Positions 9,513 to 18,829 are shown, counted from the first letter of the stretch. The stretch is DNA of 64,000 nucleotides from Legionella bononiensis (GCF_016786215.1 NZ_JADOBG010000022.1:124001-188000); one strand, 5' to 3'. Notes: generated from the sequence alone by a model not told the origin. Translations and numbers: made by a program.

Positions 9513-9721
9513 ACCCTCTGCGAAGGCGGAGGGTCCATGAATGCTAAGTCCAATAGCGAAAACCCATATACAAATATTCATATCAGTACATTGGTACTAA
9601 TAAACACTAGAACGTTATATTTAGGTATTACGTCAAATCTCATTAAAAGGGTTGGGGAACACAGGAATGGGGCACAAACAAAATGATAAAGAATGGACCC
9701 TCCGCCTTCGCGGAGGGTGAC
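9510..9721 (+). mobile_element. 212-bp hairpin-ended element, copy 2
   Basis: Same length, inverted hairpin ends and core as the copy starting at 9093, with only a few substitutions, for example ACAAACAAAATG against ACAAACCAAATG. It is followed by the shared GAGCGACTGCCGAACT tail. Confidence 0.75.
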
Positions 9722-9808
9722 GAGCGACTGCCGAACTCGACGAGGAAACTTCGGAAGACTCCGGGCGACTGCAGAGGAATATGAGGAAACCGTAACCCAC
9801 TCACCTTT

Positions 9809-9989
9809 ACTCTACTCATCCGACTCCCCATCACTCTACTCATCCGACTCCCCATCACTCTACTCATCAGATTCCCCATCACTCTACTCATCCGACTCCC
9901 CATCACCCTACTCATCCGACTCCCCAGAACCCTACTCATCCGACTCCCCAGAACCCTACTCATCCGACTCCCCACAACCCTACTCATCC
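9809..9989 (+). repeat. 24-bp tandem array, 7.5 units
   Basis: Units begin at 9809, 9833, 9857, 9881, 9905, 9929 and 9953, with a partial unit to 9989. The consensus is ACTCTACTCATCCGACTCCC plus CATC. The last units change CATC to CAGA or CACA. The array directly precedes the third element. A 24-bp period keeps any frame open, giving an apparent SSDSPSLY peptide repeat that I do not believe is a protein. Confidence 0.9.
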
Positions 9990-9997
9990 CCGTCTCC

Positions 9998-10209
9998 GTC
10001 ACCCTCCGCGAAGGCGGAGGGTCCATGAATGCTAAGTCCAATAGCGAAAACCCATATACAAATATTCATATAAGTACATTGGTACTAATAACCACTAGAA
10101 CGTTATATTCAGGTATTACATCAAATCTCATTAAAAGGGTTGGGGAACACAGGAATGGGGTGCAAACAAAATGGTAAAGAATGGACCCTCCGCCTTCGCG
10201 GAGGGTGAC
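9998..10209 (+). mobile_element. 212-bp hairpin-ended element, copy 3
   Basis: Third copy, with the left hairpin CCCTCCGCGAAGGCGGAGGG and the right hairpin CCCTCCGCCTTCGCGGAGGG. It is slightly more diverged inside than copies 1 and 2 (AACCACTAG, TTCAGG). After it the shared tail fades out near 10260. Confidence 0.75.
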
Positions 10210-10407
10210 GAGCGACTGCCAATGACGACTAGGAAACTTCGGAAGACTCCGAGCGACTACACAGGATAACGGGGTATGGAATACGAAGAGTAACGGAGAA
10301 TGGGATGCGGAGGACGACGAGGCTGTGGAGGACGACATACAGCAATTGAGGTTTATTCAGGTATAAGTCTCGTCAGATGGAGGTTATAGCGTAATCGTCA
10401 ACGGGCC

Positions 10408-11544
10408 CTATTTACCCAGAGATTTTTTCATACGAACAATACGTTGATATGCCTCATTAATTCGCTGTTCCGAAATTTCACCTGAAAGAACTTTTTGCTC
10501 AATAATATCAATGATTTCTTCAGGATCCTGAAATTTTTGTACTAACTGATTTCCAAATATCACCATGTCTGCCCCGGCATTAATAGAAAGAGTCAGCGCT
10601 TTGGGCAAGCCATAGTAATTTGAAATTGCTTTCATCTGCAAATCATCAGTAATCACTACCCCATCAAATTTTAAATCATGGCGTAATAGACCAGTAATTA
10701 TATCAAATGAAAGTGACGCAGGCAGACCTTTCGCATCCAGTTTTCTATTAACAATATGAGCAATCATCACCATCCCACAATGCCTGGGTTGTCTTAGCTG
10801 CTTTGCAAAAGGAATCAACTCTTGTGCCGTCCAGGTATCTGTGACATCGACAAAGCCCAAATGGGAGTCTCCCACAGAACTCCCATGTCCCGGAAAATGC
10901 TTGTAAGCACATTGAATGTGATTATTCAAAAATTGCTCAGTAACTACTGAAGCATATTGTGACACGACTTCAGGATCTGAAGAAAAACTGCGTTCCTTTT
11001 TACTGATTATGAGATTGTCGGGGTTAATATCAACATCCAGGTCTGGAAAAAAATCCAAATTAATTCCTGCCGTTTGCATGGTAACAGCCATAAGCTTTGC
11101 TATCGATTTAGCCTCAACCTTAGACAAGGTACCTACTGTTTTTGCAGAAGGAATTGCGGGAAAACCATATGCAGGACTCAATCGAATCACATTACCGCCT
11201 TCATAATCAATCGAAATGAATAATGGAAGATGTTCTCGATGATGTAATTTATTGGCTTTTTTAGTGATTTCTTGTAACTGCTGATCCAATTTTTTCAGTT
11301 GCTCAGGATTCTCTATGTTTTTATCAAATTTTTGCGACTGTTGATTAAAATCAAATAGAATGACTCCGCCAATATTATTCTGTACTATTGAAACAGCAAT
11401 GGGAGAATGTTCATTAATTTCTTTTCCTTGAAAACCAAGGATCAGCATTTGCCCGATTTTATCGCGAAGCGTCGGTTCTGCAGCATAAAAATATGAAGAA
11501 AATACAGCTAATACTACTGTGAGAATGATTCGATAAATAATCAA
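10408..11544 (-). CDS. nagZ: Exported NagZ-like beta-N-acetylhexosaminidase (GH3)
   Basis: A glycoside hydrolase family 3 enzyme (378 residues). The signature KHFPGHGSSVGDSHLG contains the NagZ-type Asp-His acid/base dyad, and VVITDDLQMKAIS carries the nucleophile Asp. The N-terminal MLILGFQG and SIDYEGGNVIRLSP segments fit too. NagZ normally removes GlcNAc from muropeptides in the cytoplasm. This protein starts with a hydrophobic stretch (IILTVVLAVFSSYFYAA), so it is probably exported and may act on peptidoglycan in the periplasm. That location is inferred. Confidence 0.85.
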   Translation of the reverse strand: MIIYRIILTVVLAVFSSYFYAAEPTLRDKIGQMLILGFQGKEINEHSPIAVSIVQNNIGGVILFDFNQQSQKFDKNIENPEQLKKLDQQLQEITKKANKLHHREHLPLFISIDYEGGNVIRLSPAYGFPAIPSAKTVGTLSKVEAKSIAKLMAVTMQTAGINLDFFPDLDVDINPDNLIISKKERSFSSDPEVVSQYASVVTEQFLNNHIQCAYKHFPGHGSSVGDSHLGFVDVTDTWTAQELIPFAKQLRQPRHCGMVMIAHIVNRKLDAKGLPASLSFDIITGLLRHDLKFDGVVITDDLQMKAISNYYGLPKALTLSINAGADMVIFGNQLVQKFQDPEEIIDIIEQKVLSGEISEQRINEAYQRIVRMKKSLGK

Positions 11545-11664
11545 TTTATTTCTCTGTACTTAAGAAATAGTAATTAAAACAGAATTCCATAAATTGCACA
11601 CCAATTAATTTTTTTCTCAATAAATAGTTTGCTCTAATCCTTGTAACTTCTCAATAAATCACCA

Positions 11665-13272
11665 CTACAATTCCGATTGAGCAGAAATTGCTTGTTCACA
11701 AAGTGCCCGTAACCCAAGGCTCATTTGTTTCAATTCAGGTACTTGTTGCACATCCACATGATATTCTTTGGCGAGTTTGATCGGATCCGTAAAACTTAAC
11801 CAGACCTGCCCTGAACCATCCTTGGTTGCCATAATACGTAATGGTAAATCAAGAGCAAGAGCAGCATTGGTCTGCATTAACACAGTACCTTTAGCTGGAT
11901 TACCTAAAATGAGTACCTGTGTATCAGGAAGAGCCTGATTTGCGTTGTGCGCTTCAGATGCATGATCAATACGTGCAAATACAGTCCCTCCATTTTTTTT
12001 GATTAAGCTGGAAACGCGATCCAGTGTTTCTGATACTGAATAAGGACTTTGCACCGTTTCAGACCAGTCAGATCCAGTGGGTGTACCCAGCTTGATATCA
12101 AATGAAGCCGCTATTTTACGAGCTAAAATATCCAAATCAGGTAAATTACCTTTATTAGTCAATAATGTGACGCAGAGTAACTCGGAAGGATCAGTAAACC
12201 GACTTAAAAATGCCGAATAACCCGGAATAGATCCTTTGATTTCCATCAATCCTTTATGTCCGGGGAAAAACCATCCCACATTACCAGGAACAGAGTGATC
12301 ATTAATTGTGGGAGCACTGTACAAGAAACTCCTGTCAGCGGCGTCTTTAACTAAAATATCTCCCGCAAGACCAATATCCCATAAACTGATATCCTCAGCA
12401 GAAGCGATAATACCACTTGCGGCAAAGGTAGCAGACCAGGTTGCAGGGGGAACAGCAACAACGCCCTGTTCCGATTGACTATATCCCATGGCTGTTTCAA
12501 CCGGATCAATGAATACGGGATTGTGCAGAAAATTACTGTGTTTAAAAGGATGAGTCCCATTGCTTATTTCATTGGAAATGGATTGAACATCAGAGATAAA
12601 AAATGTATGTTTTAAACCCAAACGTTCGATTTGATTCTTCGTCACATAATTCTGATAACTCATCCCACTGACTTTTTCGATAATCAACCCCAATAAATAA
12701 GGATTGGATGCACTGTTGCGCATCTGGGTCCCTGGTTTAAATAACAGTTCTTTATCATTAATTAAAGCCAGAATATCCTGTGTTTGATAGTTTTTTGCAT
12801 AATTGAATTCTGTACTCAACGTGTAATCAGGTAAACCGGAACTGTGGGTTAATAATTGTCTGATGGTTATTGATTGCCAGCGTTGTGGCAATTCAGGAAG
12901 AACCTTGGAAATAGACGCATCAAGCTGAATTTTACCTTCTTCCTTCAGTTGCATTATCGCTACTGCAGTGTAGGCATTGGTCAGCTGTCCAATATTAAAA
13001 ACAGTCCGGGTAGCGGCCAGACGCTTGCTATCGATATCTGCAAGACCATAACCTACGATACGAGTAATATAAGGAGCTTGTACTATAGCTAAAGTCAATC
13101 CGGGAACCTTATTTTCATCCATATATTGTATGATTAAATCATCGACTGACTGCCCCTGGTACACAGTATGAACATCACCTCGACCATTTCCAGCATACGA
13201 AGTTACTGAATCCATAAGAACTCCTGTTAAAATGATCACTATTAAACAGCCTTTTATCCATTTTGTATTCAC
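11665..13272 (-). CDS. Catalytically dead serine-hydrolase-like protein fused to DUF302
   Basis: A 535-residue protein with an N-terminal signal or anchor helix. Residues about 45-385 follow the class C beta-lactamase/esterase fold closely (TVFNIG, IMQLKEEGKIQLD, TIRQLLTHSSGLPDY, LLGLIIEKVSGMSY). All three active-site motifs are lost: SxxK is Q96-L-T-N99, YxN is N186-S-A188, and the HxG position reads I345-K-G. Residues about 409-530 form a DUF302 domain (SPYSVSETLDRV, FARIDHASEAHN, LILGNPAKGT, LALDLPLRI, VWLSFTDP). No frameshift is visible and the frame is intact, so it is probably a functional pseudoenzyme, perhaps a binding protein. The substrate or partner is unknown. Confidence 0.85.
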   Translation of the reverse strand: MNTKWIKGCLIVIILTGVLMDSVTSYAGNGRGDVHTVYQGQSVDDLIIQYMDENKVPGLTLAIVQAPYITRIVGYGLADIDSKRLAATRTVFNIGQLTNAYTAVAIMQLKEEGKIQLDASISKVLPELPQRWQSITIRQLLTHSSGLPDYTLSTEFNYAKNYQTQDILALINDKELLFKPGTQMRNSASNPYLLGLIIEKVSGMSYQNYVTKNQIERLGLKHTFFISDVQSISNEISNGTHPFKHSNFLHNPVFIDPVETAMGYSQSEQGVVAVPPATWSATFAASGIIASAEDISLWDIGLAGDILVKDAADRSFLYSAPTINDHSVPGNVGWFFPGHKGLMEIKGSIPGYSAFLSRFTDPSELLCVTLLTNKGNLPDLDILARKIAASFDIKLGTPTGSDWSETVQSPYSVSETLDRVSSLIKKNGGTVFARIDHASEAHNANQALPDTQVLILGNPAKGTVLMQTNAALALDLPLRIMATKDGSGQVWLSFTDPIKLAKEYHVDVQQVPELKQMSLGLRALCEQAISAQSEL

Positions 13273-13591
13273 GGACTAATCCTTGTTTAATATTTTTTTA
13301 TCTGTCTTTAACTTAAGATTAGTAGATTAAAAATGAACTTGCGTAATGATTTATAATAAAGTGAAGCAGAAAAATTCAGGCAGAAATTTTGTGATGTGAA
13401 TCCCCCGATCCAGCTTGCCCTTATACATAAACAGAAGTAATAGGCTCCGACATACATCTGACTATTGGTAGCCTCTTTGCGTACACCCCGCGGATTTTCC
13501 TCGAGATGTCTAAGAATAGAGCTGGACTGGTTTGTTGAACTGGTTTAGATGATTCGGGGAATTCAGGCATTAGCATGCCTGTAGACACGAC
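13273..13591. other. Intergenic stretch without recognisable gene
   Basis: About 320 bp between two minus-strand genes. It contains a small stem, CAGGCAT...ATGCCTG, at 13564-13581, downstream of nothing obvious. No convincing promoter, RNA or coding remnant was seen. Confidence 0.5.
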
Positions 13592-14764
13592 TTAAACTAC
13601 TGCCATCAACACCGCGGTCAGATAATTACCTTCAGGAAAAGAAGCCAGAGTAGGATGACAACTTGCCGGACCATAGACTCCGAGAATTCGTACCTGTTTG
13701 CCTACAGCCCCAGCTTGTGCACTAACCAAAGTACAAAACTCCTGTGATGACAGTGCAGAAGAACAGTTGCAGGTCATCAATAGCGAACCCGCTTTCATAT
13801 TCTTAAACACTTCCCTGTGCAGAAAACGATAATAATTTTTTGCCTTTTGCACATGCTGCTGTGAAGGGACTAACTTAGGGGGATCGAGAACAACAATATC
13901 ATATTCCCCAGCCTTTACGAGATAATCACGCGCATCAGCCTCGATAAAATCAATAGTGGTCAGGTTATTTAATTTGGCATTGTGTTTCGCTTGATGTATT
14001 GCCTGTGCTGAACTGTCAACAGCAGTGACACGTGAAGCTCCTGCTTTAGCCGCATGCAATGCAAAACCACCGGTATAGGTATAAAGATCAAGGAGAGATT
14101 TACCTTTGGATAACTCAGCTATTCGTTTATGATTTTCTCTTTGATCAATAAATAAGCCGGTTTTTTGTGCATGAGCAAATTCAACTTGAAATTTAACTCC
14201 CTCCTCTAAAACCTCTGCTGTCTGTTTAATGTCCCGTGTTTCAACGTTCTTCCAACCATCCTGCGCTAATGGTTTGCTTTGCGAAATCCAAATCAACTGA
14301 TCTTCTGGAAGGAGTTCGTGAAGCGCTTGAGAAATGAGTTCTTTATTCAATTCAACCCAATACGCTGAACTGGAAATCACACAGATCTGATTGAATCTGT
14401 CGATAGTCAGTCCAGAAAGACCATCAGCTTCACTGTTGAATAATCTATACGCCGTAGTCTGTTCACTGGGTAAATTTAAACTCTGTCTAACTCTCTGTGC
14501 CTGGTGGAGTCTGTGAGTAATTATTGATTTATAACTGCTTTGATCGAATGGCTCATTTGCTAATGCTAAAACTCGAACCCGATATAAGGAATGTTCATTA
14601 TAGACGCCAACCCCAATATACTCTCCTTCCGAGCCATGGATCTCCACTAAATTCCCTGTAACAAGTTTGCCGCTATTTCGGGCAATGGCCTTGGGAAAAA
14701 TCCAGGGATGCCCTCTTAATACGGTATTTTGTTTTGCTGCTACTAAAAAAATTTTAGCACTCAT
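13592..14764 (-). CDS. rlmI: 23S rRNA m5C methyltransferase, RlmI-like
   Basis: A class I SAM-dependent methyltransferase of the RlmI/RlmK family (390 residues). An N-terminal PUA domain (about 1-75, HPWIFPKAI... GVGVYNEHSLYRVRVL) binds RNA. The central EEI-like domain is followed by a Rossmann domain with LLDLYTYTGGFALHAAKAGA (SAM binding) and VVLDPPKLVPS. The MTCNCSSALS segment holds the catalytic Cys expected for m5C formation. The E. coli protein modifies C1962 of 23S rRNA. The same target is inferred here. Confidence 0.88.
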   Translation of the reverse strand: MSAKIFLVAAKQNTVLRGHPWIFPKAIARNSGKLVTGNLVEIHGSEGEYIGVGVYNEHSLYRVRVLALANEPFDQSSYKSIITHRLHQAQRVRQSLNLPSEQTTAYRLFNSEADGLSGLTIDRFNQICVISSSAYWVELNKELISQALHELLPEDQLIWISQSKPLAQDGWKNVETRDIKQTAEVLEEGVKFQVEFAHAQKTGLFIDQRENHKRIAELSKGKSLLDLYTYTGGFALHAAKAGASRVTAVDSSAQAIHQAKHNAKLNNLTTIDFIEADARDYLVKAGEYDIVVLDPPKLVPSQQHVQKAKNYYRFLHREVFKNMKAGSLLMTCNCSSALSSQEFCTLVSAQAGAVGKQVRILGVYGPASCHPTLASFPEGNYLTAVLMAVV

Positions 14765-14840
14765 TTCTATTTCCCACAGACCAAAAGTCGGCTAATCTAC
14801 ACTATTGAATGATATTTCTGCAATGGAGAAAAGGACAATT

Positions 14841-15803
14841 ATGCTGCAACCTATAAAAAAGATATTCATTATCCTATGTTTATCACTTTTTAGCTCTTTA
14901 ACATGTGCAGATCCCTGGTTTACAGGTCCCTTACTCGCTCCCGCAGGGCATACCATTCCCAAAGGTCATTCCAACTTAGAAGTCTATGGTATCGATGTAT
15001 TCACTGATGGGGCCTATAATGCAGCAGGCAACGTCATACGAACCCCTCTATTCAGATCGTTTATTATTAATCCGATACTGTCACATGGCTTTACTGACTG
15101 GCTGGACTTTCAAATAACTGTTCCATATATGTTCAACTCAACACGTGGTGTCAATTCAAACCGATTGACTGATGTCTCTGCTGCAGCAGGGTTTCAATTA
15201 TTTGAACAAAAAGGTGCGCTTAATCGTATGGACGTTCGTGTTTTACTGCAAGAAACCATCCCTACCGGACGTTATGATCATCTGAATCCTCAGTTAGCGG
15301 GAACTGATGCAACGGGACTTGGGGCTTACCAGACTCAATTGGGTTTAAACCTGCAATACCTGCTTCCTGTATTTAATACTCATTATTTACGTACCAGACT
15401 CATCATTTCCCGCATATTCGGTAGCAATGTATGGGTTAATGGGCTTAGCAGTTATGGTGGAACGCCCAATACACATGGCAGAATCAGATTAGGCGCAGAA
15501 AATGATTATGATCTGGCATTTGAATATACATTAACTCAACACTGGGTTGCTGTTATGGAAGGCTACATTTCAAACGGGCAAAATACACGCTTTAATGGTA
15601 TCCTCGACATTGGAAGCGTAGGAAGTCCACCTACCAATGTCAATATCGGTAATGGTGCATTTCAAGAAAAAGCTCTTGCACCAGCATTAGAATATAACTT
15701 TAATTCTAATGTGGGTATTATTGGCGGTGTCTGGTTTCCAGTCAGTGGGAAAAACACATCCCATTATCTGACCTATATGTTAGCACTTAATGCATTTTGG
15801 TAA
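14841..15803 (+). CDS. Outer-membrane beta-barrel protein, probable transporter-like
   Basis: About 320 residues starting with a signal peptide (PIKKIFIILCLSLFSSLTCA, cleaved before DPWFTGPL). The rest alternates short amphipathic strands and turns (FIINPILSHGFTDWLDFQITVPYMF, LEYNFNSNVGIIGGVWFPVSG) and ends in an aromatic residue, NAFW, typical of barrel proteins. It resembles the Phenol_MetA_deg/transporter-type barrels, without certainty. The ATG at 14841 has AAAAGGA in front. A 36-bp longer start at 14805 would spoil the signal peptide. kup starts 21 bp later, so they are probably co-transcribed. Confidence 0.75.
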   Translation: MLQPIKKIFIILCLSLFSSLTCADPWFTGPLLAPAGHTIPKGHSNLEVYGIDVFTDGAYNAAGNVIRTPLFRSFIINPILSHGFTDWLDFQITVPYMFNSTRGVNSNRLTDVSAAAGFQLFEQKGALNRMDVRVLLQETIPTGRYDHLNPQLAGTDATGLGAYQTQLGLNLQYLLPVFNTHYLRTRLIISRIFGSNVWVNGLSSYGGTPNTHGRIRLGAENDYDLAFEYTLTQHWVAVMEGYISNGQNTRFNGILDIGSVGSPPTNVNIGNGAFQEKALAPALEYNFNSNVGIIGGVWFPVSGKNTSHYLTYMLALNAFW

Positions 15804-15824
15804 TAAATAAAGGCATGCACTACC

Positions 15825-17702
15825 ATGGAAAAAAAAAATAAATTCTCATACGGACTTACGCTAGGTGCCCTTGGGGTTGTATACGGCGATATCGGCACCA
15901 GTCCATTATATGCCTTAAAAGTTACCTTATCCAATCTGCCCATAACCCAGGCCGCTGTACTGGGTGTTTTATCACTCATATTTTGGTGTCTAATAATCAT
16001 TATTTCCTACAAATATCTAATTATTGTATTTCGTGCTGATAATGATGGAGAAGGAGGCATTCTTGCCCTCCTGGCGTTAATGAAACATAAAAGCACCAAA
16101 TATGAACCAATATTCTATATTGTGGCGATATTTGGTGCGGGACTTTTATTGGGTGATGGCATGCTTACTCCAGCCATATCGGTTATCAGTGCTGTAGAAG
16201 GTCTGGGAACCTTATCACATACCTTCACGCCTTTTATTCTGCCGACAGCCTGCATCATACTTATCTTTCTTTTTATGATTCAATCTCGGGGTACAGAAAG
16301 CATTGGCTATCTCTTTGGCCCCTTCATTATGGTCTGGTTTCTTACTATAGCCATACTGGGAGTCATTCAAATCATCAAACTTCCATTAGTACTTGAAGCC
16401 ATAAATCCCTATTACGGTATTTCTTTTTTATATCAGGAAGGATTACGCGGTTACCTGTTATTAGGCGGAATATTTCTGGTTATGACTGGAGGCGAAGCTC
16501 TATTTGCGGATATTGGTCATTTTGGTAAAAAACCTATAAGAGCCAGTTGGTTTATAATCGTTCTACCCTGTCTGCTGCTTAATTATTTTGGTCAAGGTGC
16601 CAATTTATTATCCCATCCGGAGTGCATCAGCAACCCCTTCTATATGATCGCTCCGAGCTGGTTCTATTTACCATTAATCATCATTGCCACATTCGCGACC
16701 ATCATTGCTTCGCAAGCGGTCATTTCAGCAACATTTTCTTTAACCAAACAAGCTGTATTATTAAGTTTATGTCCACGAATACCCATCATCCAGACGTCCA
16801 GAAAACACTCAGGTCAAATTTACGTACCGCAAATTAATTTTATTCTGTTTGTAGGCACTCTGTTTTTTGCACTAACATTCAGAACTTCAGACAATCTAGC
16901 ACATGCCTACGGTATTGCCGTCAACATTGACATGCTTTTGGTCGATGCGATGGTCGCTTATGCAGCCATATCGATTTGGGATTGGTCGAAGTTTAAAATT
17001 GGAATGGTTTTTGGTTTGTTCATTGCGATAGACTTCGCATTTTTGGGCGCTAATTTCCATAAATTCTTTACTGGTGGCTGGGTTCCAGTCATTTTTGCCT
17101 TATTCATCGCCTTTGTCATGTACACATGGAAGTATGGATTGGAATATTTAAGAAACAATTTCTATTTGAATAAAGAAGATATTTCAAAAATATTAAAACA
17201 ACTGCAATATAAAAGCCTGAACCAATTACCGGGTGTGACTGCAATTTTCATCACTGATGTTTATGATAAAAGCGGGGGAAGTTTTCTTCACTTTTTAAAA
17301 CTCAGCAGATCAGTTCCTGAAAACGTGCTTATTGTTAATTATGTAGTAGAGAATATTCCTTACGTGCATTACAGCGAACGCTATGAAATTGCTTGTCTTG
17401 ATGAACGGGTATGTAAACTCACGTTGCATTATGGCTTTATGGAAACCATTTCGCTGCCCAGAGCTTTAGAAAAAGCTAGCGAAAAAAATCTTTTGCCTTT
17501 CAAATTAAATATTGATCATGCAACTTATATGGTTGAAATACCTAATGTAATGGCGTCAAAATCCAAGAAATCATTAGCTTTCTACACTCAGGAGCGGTTA
17601 TTTTCCTTCCTGATGCGCAATTATTCAGCAAATCTGAATATTGAATTTTTTAAATTGCCCTACAACAGAACAATTGCTATCGGTACTTACTGTATTTTAT
17701 AA
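15825..17702 (+). CDS. kup: Low-affinity potassium uptake protein Kup (first copy)
   Basis: A 625-residue KUP/HAK-family K+:H+ symporter of the inner membrane. Twelve hydrophobic helices are followed by a soluble C-terminal domain of about 170 residues. Family hallmarks are LGVVYGDIGTSPLYALK, ADNDGEGGILALLAL, GAGLLLGDGMLTPAISVISA, GGEALFADIGHFG, NYFGQGA and IASQAVISATFSLTKQA. It is closely similar over its whole length to the second Kup in this window (48909-50801). It lies 21 bp downstream of an outer-membrane barrel gene. Confidence 0.97.
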   Translation: MEKKNKFSYGLTLGALGVVYGDIGTSPLYALKVTLSNLPITQAAVLGVLSLIFWCLIIIISYKYLIIVFRADNDGEGGILALLALMKHKSTKYEPIFYIVAIFGAGLLLGDGMLTPAISVISAVEGLGTLSHTFTPFILPTACIILIFLFMIQSRGTESIGYLFGPFIMVWFLTIAILGVIQIIKLPLVLEAINPYYGISFLYQEGLRGYLLLGGIFLVMTGGEALFADIGHFGKKPIRASWFIIVLPCLLLNYFGQGANLLSHPECISNPFYMIAPSWFYLPLIIIATFATIIASQAVISATFSLTKQAVLLSLCPRIPIIQTSRKHSGQIYVPQINFILFVGTLFFALTFRTSDNLAHAYGIAVNIDMLLVDAMVAYAAISIWDWSKFKIGMVFGLFIAIDFAFLGANFHKFFTGGWVPVIFALFIAFVMYTWKYGLEYLRNNFYLNKEDISKILKQLQYKSLNQLPGVTAIFITDVYDKSGGSFLHFLKLSRSVPENVLIVNYVVENIPYVHYSERYEIACLDERVCKLTLHYGFMETISLPRALEKASEKNLLPFKLNIDHATYMVEIPNVMASKSKKSLAFYTQERLFSFLMRNYSANLNIEFFKLPYNRTIAIGTYCIL

Positions 17703-17733
17703 ACAGATCAGAGCAGTTCAGGTTGAATTAAAG

Positions 17734-17753
17734 GCAGTTCAACCATGAACTGC
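17734..17753 (+). terminator. Stem-loop after kup
   Basis: GCAGTTCA-ACCA-TGAACTGC is a perfect 8-bp stem with a 4-base loop, followed by GGTCTTT. It lies 31 bp after the kup stop. The T-run is short, so it is a weak intrinsic terminator candidate. Confidence 0.5.
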
Positions 17754-17884
17754 GGTCTTTAAAACAGATCAGTTTACCTTATCTGACATGTTATACATTC
17801 GTGAACGCTTCGTATTAATCAGGATACTGATCGCAGCATGAATTATTTCATGGTAAAATTTCCAATTTATTTAAAGGATAAAAC

Positions 17885-18829
17885 ATGTGGTTCAATAATG
17901 CTCTTATATATCAATACGAATTGGATGAAGCATGTGATTTAAATGCTTCTTTAGCTGAAGAAATTCTTAAACCATGTCCTCCACATGCGCGATTTACATA
18001 TGGATGGCTTCCTGCCTTTGCAGATGAAATGGTTCATGAAGTTGCTGGTAGTGCACTGATATGCATGGGCAAAGAAGAGCGTATATTACCTCGTGGGGTA
18101 ATTAACAAAATGCTTGAAGAAAAAATCCAGATGATTGAGACACAACATGGCCGGACTGTGAAGCGAGCTGAAAAGGCTCAAATTGCAGAAGACCTGGAAT
18201 TTGAATTACTGCCCAAGTCATTTTGCGTCCAAAAAAGACTGCCTGCAATTCTTGATACCGTCAGTAAACGCATTATTATTAATGCATCAAGCAACAATCA
18301 GGCCTCTCAGCTTACATCACTTTTAAGAAAATCCGTTGCAGGAATTACTATAGAACCGCTTACACATACAGAAAATCTGGCAGTTCGATTTGCCGAGTGG
18401 ATTCATTCTCCTGAAACCTTACCTGAGGATTTCCAGTTAGCATCTGACTGTTTGTTGTTTTCTCTTGATGATGAAAAAAAACGAGTACATTGTAAAGGAT
18501 ATGAATTACCGGCTGAGGAAATTTTAACTTTGCTCTCTCAGGGAATGGCTACTGCTGAAATTTCATTAATCTGGAAAGAACGCATTCAGTTCACGCTAAC
18601 TCATGATTTTACTTTTAAAAAACTGAAAAGCCTCGATTATCTGCTAGATGATTTTAATGAAATCAGGGAACTGGACGAAGAATACCAACGCCAGGACGCA
18701 GCTTTAACCTTATTAGGCGGTGAATTAAGAGAACTGACTAATGATCTTCTAAAAGCATTGCTTCCCTCTTCTGCAACCTCAGCTCCATTAAATTCCGAAG
18801 AAGAATCAGAAGAAGAGGCTATGGTTTAA
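17885..18829 (+). CDS. rdgC: Recombination-associated protein RdgC
   Basis: A 314-residue nucleoid-associated DNA-binding protein of the RdgC family, which forms ring dimers on DNA and restrains RecA. The N-terminus MWFNNALIYQYELD, ARFTYGWLPAF, CMGKEERILPRGVINKML and PKSFCVQKRLPAILDT are characteristic. The C-terminal tail is strongly acidic (NSEEESEEEAMV), a local feature. AAAGGATAAAAC precedes the ATG. It is probably monocistronic. A small stem (18880-18906) follows the gene. Confidence 0.95.
   Translation: MWFNNALIYQYELDEACDLNASLAEEILKPCPPHARFTYGWLPAFADEMVHEVAGSALICMGKEERILPRGVINKMLEEKIQMIETQHGRTVKRAEKAQIAEDLEFELLPKSFCVQKRLPAILDTVSKRIIINASSNNQASQLTSLLRKSVAGITIEPLTHTENLAVRFAEWIHSPETLPEDFQLASDCLLFSLDDEKKRVHCKGYELPAEEILTLLSQGMATAEISLIWKERIQFTLTHDFTFKKLKSLDYLLDDFNEIRELDEEYQRQDAALTLLGGELRELTNDLLKALLPSSATSAPLNSEEESEEEAMV

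Larger units (their letters stand above)
8960..10407. other. Gene-free repeat region, 1.45 kb
   Basis: No gene could be supported here. The region is about three diverging copies of a 417-488 bp unit. Each copy has a 24-bp (or, in the first, 11-bp) tandem array, a 212-bp hairpin-ended element, and a shared tail beginning GAGCGACTGCC. Long open frames on both strands arise only because the tandem unit is a multiple of three. The single repeats are listed separately. Confidence 0.8.

Noticed and set aside
9266-9547. Open frame of 93 codons rich in His-Pro-Thr repeats
   Set aside because: It runs through a hairpin end and a 24-bp tandem array. The open frame is a by-product of a repeat length divisible by three.
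9392-9989. CRISPR array
   Set aside because: The units are contiguous 24-bp repeats with no unique spacers and no cas genes nearby.
9643-10041. Overlapping open frames on both strands with SSDSPSLY-like or MSRVMGSR-like peptide repeats
   Set aside because: Both strands are open over the same 24-bp array, no ribosome site is seen, and the ends lie inside the mobile-element copies.
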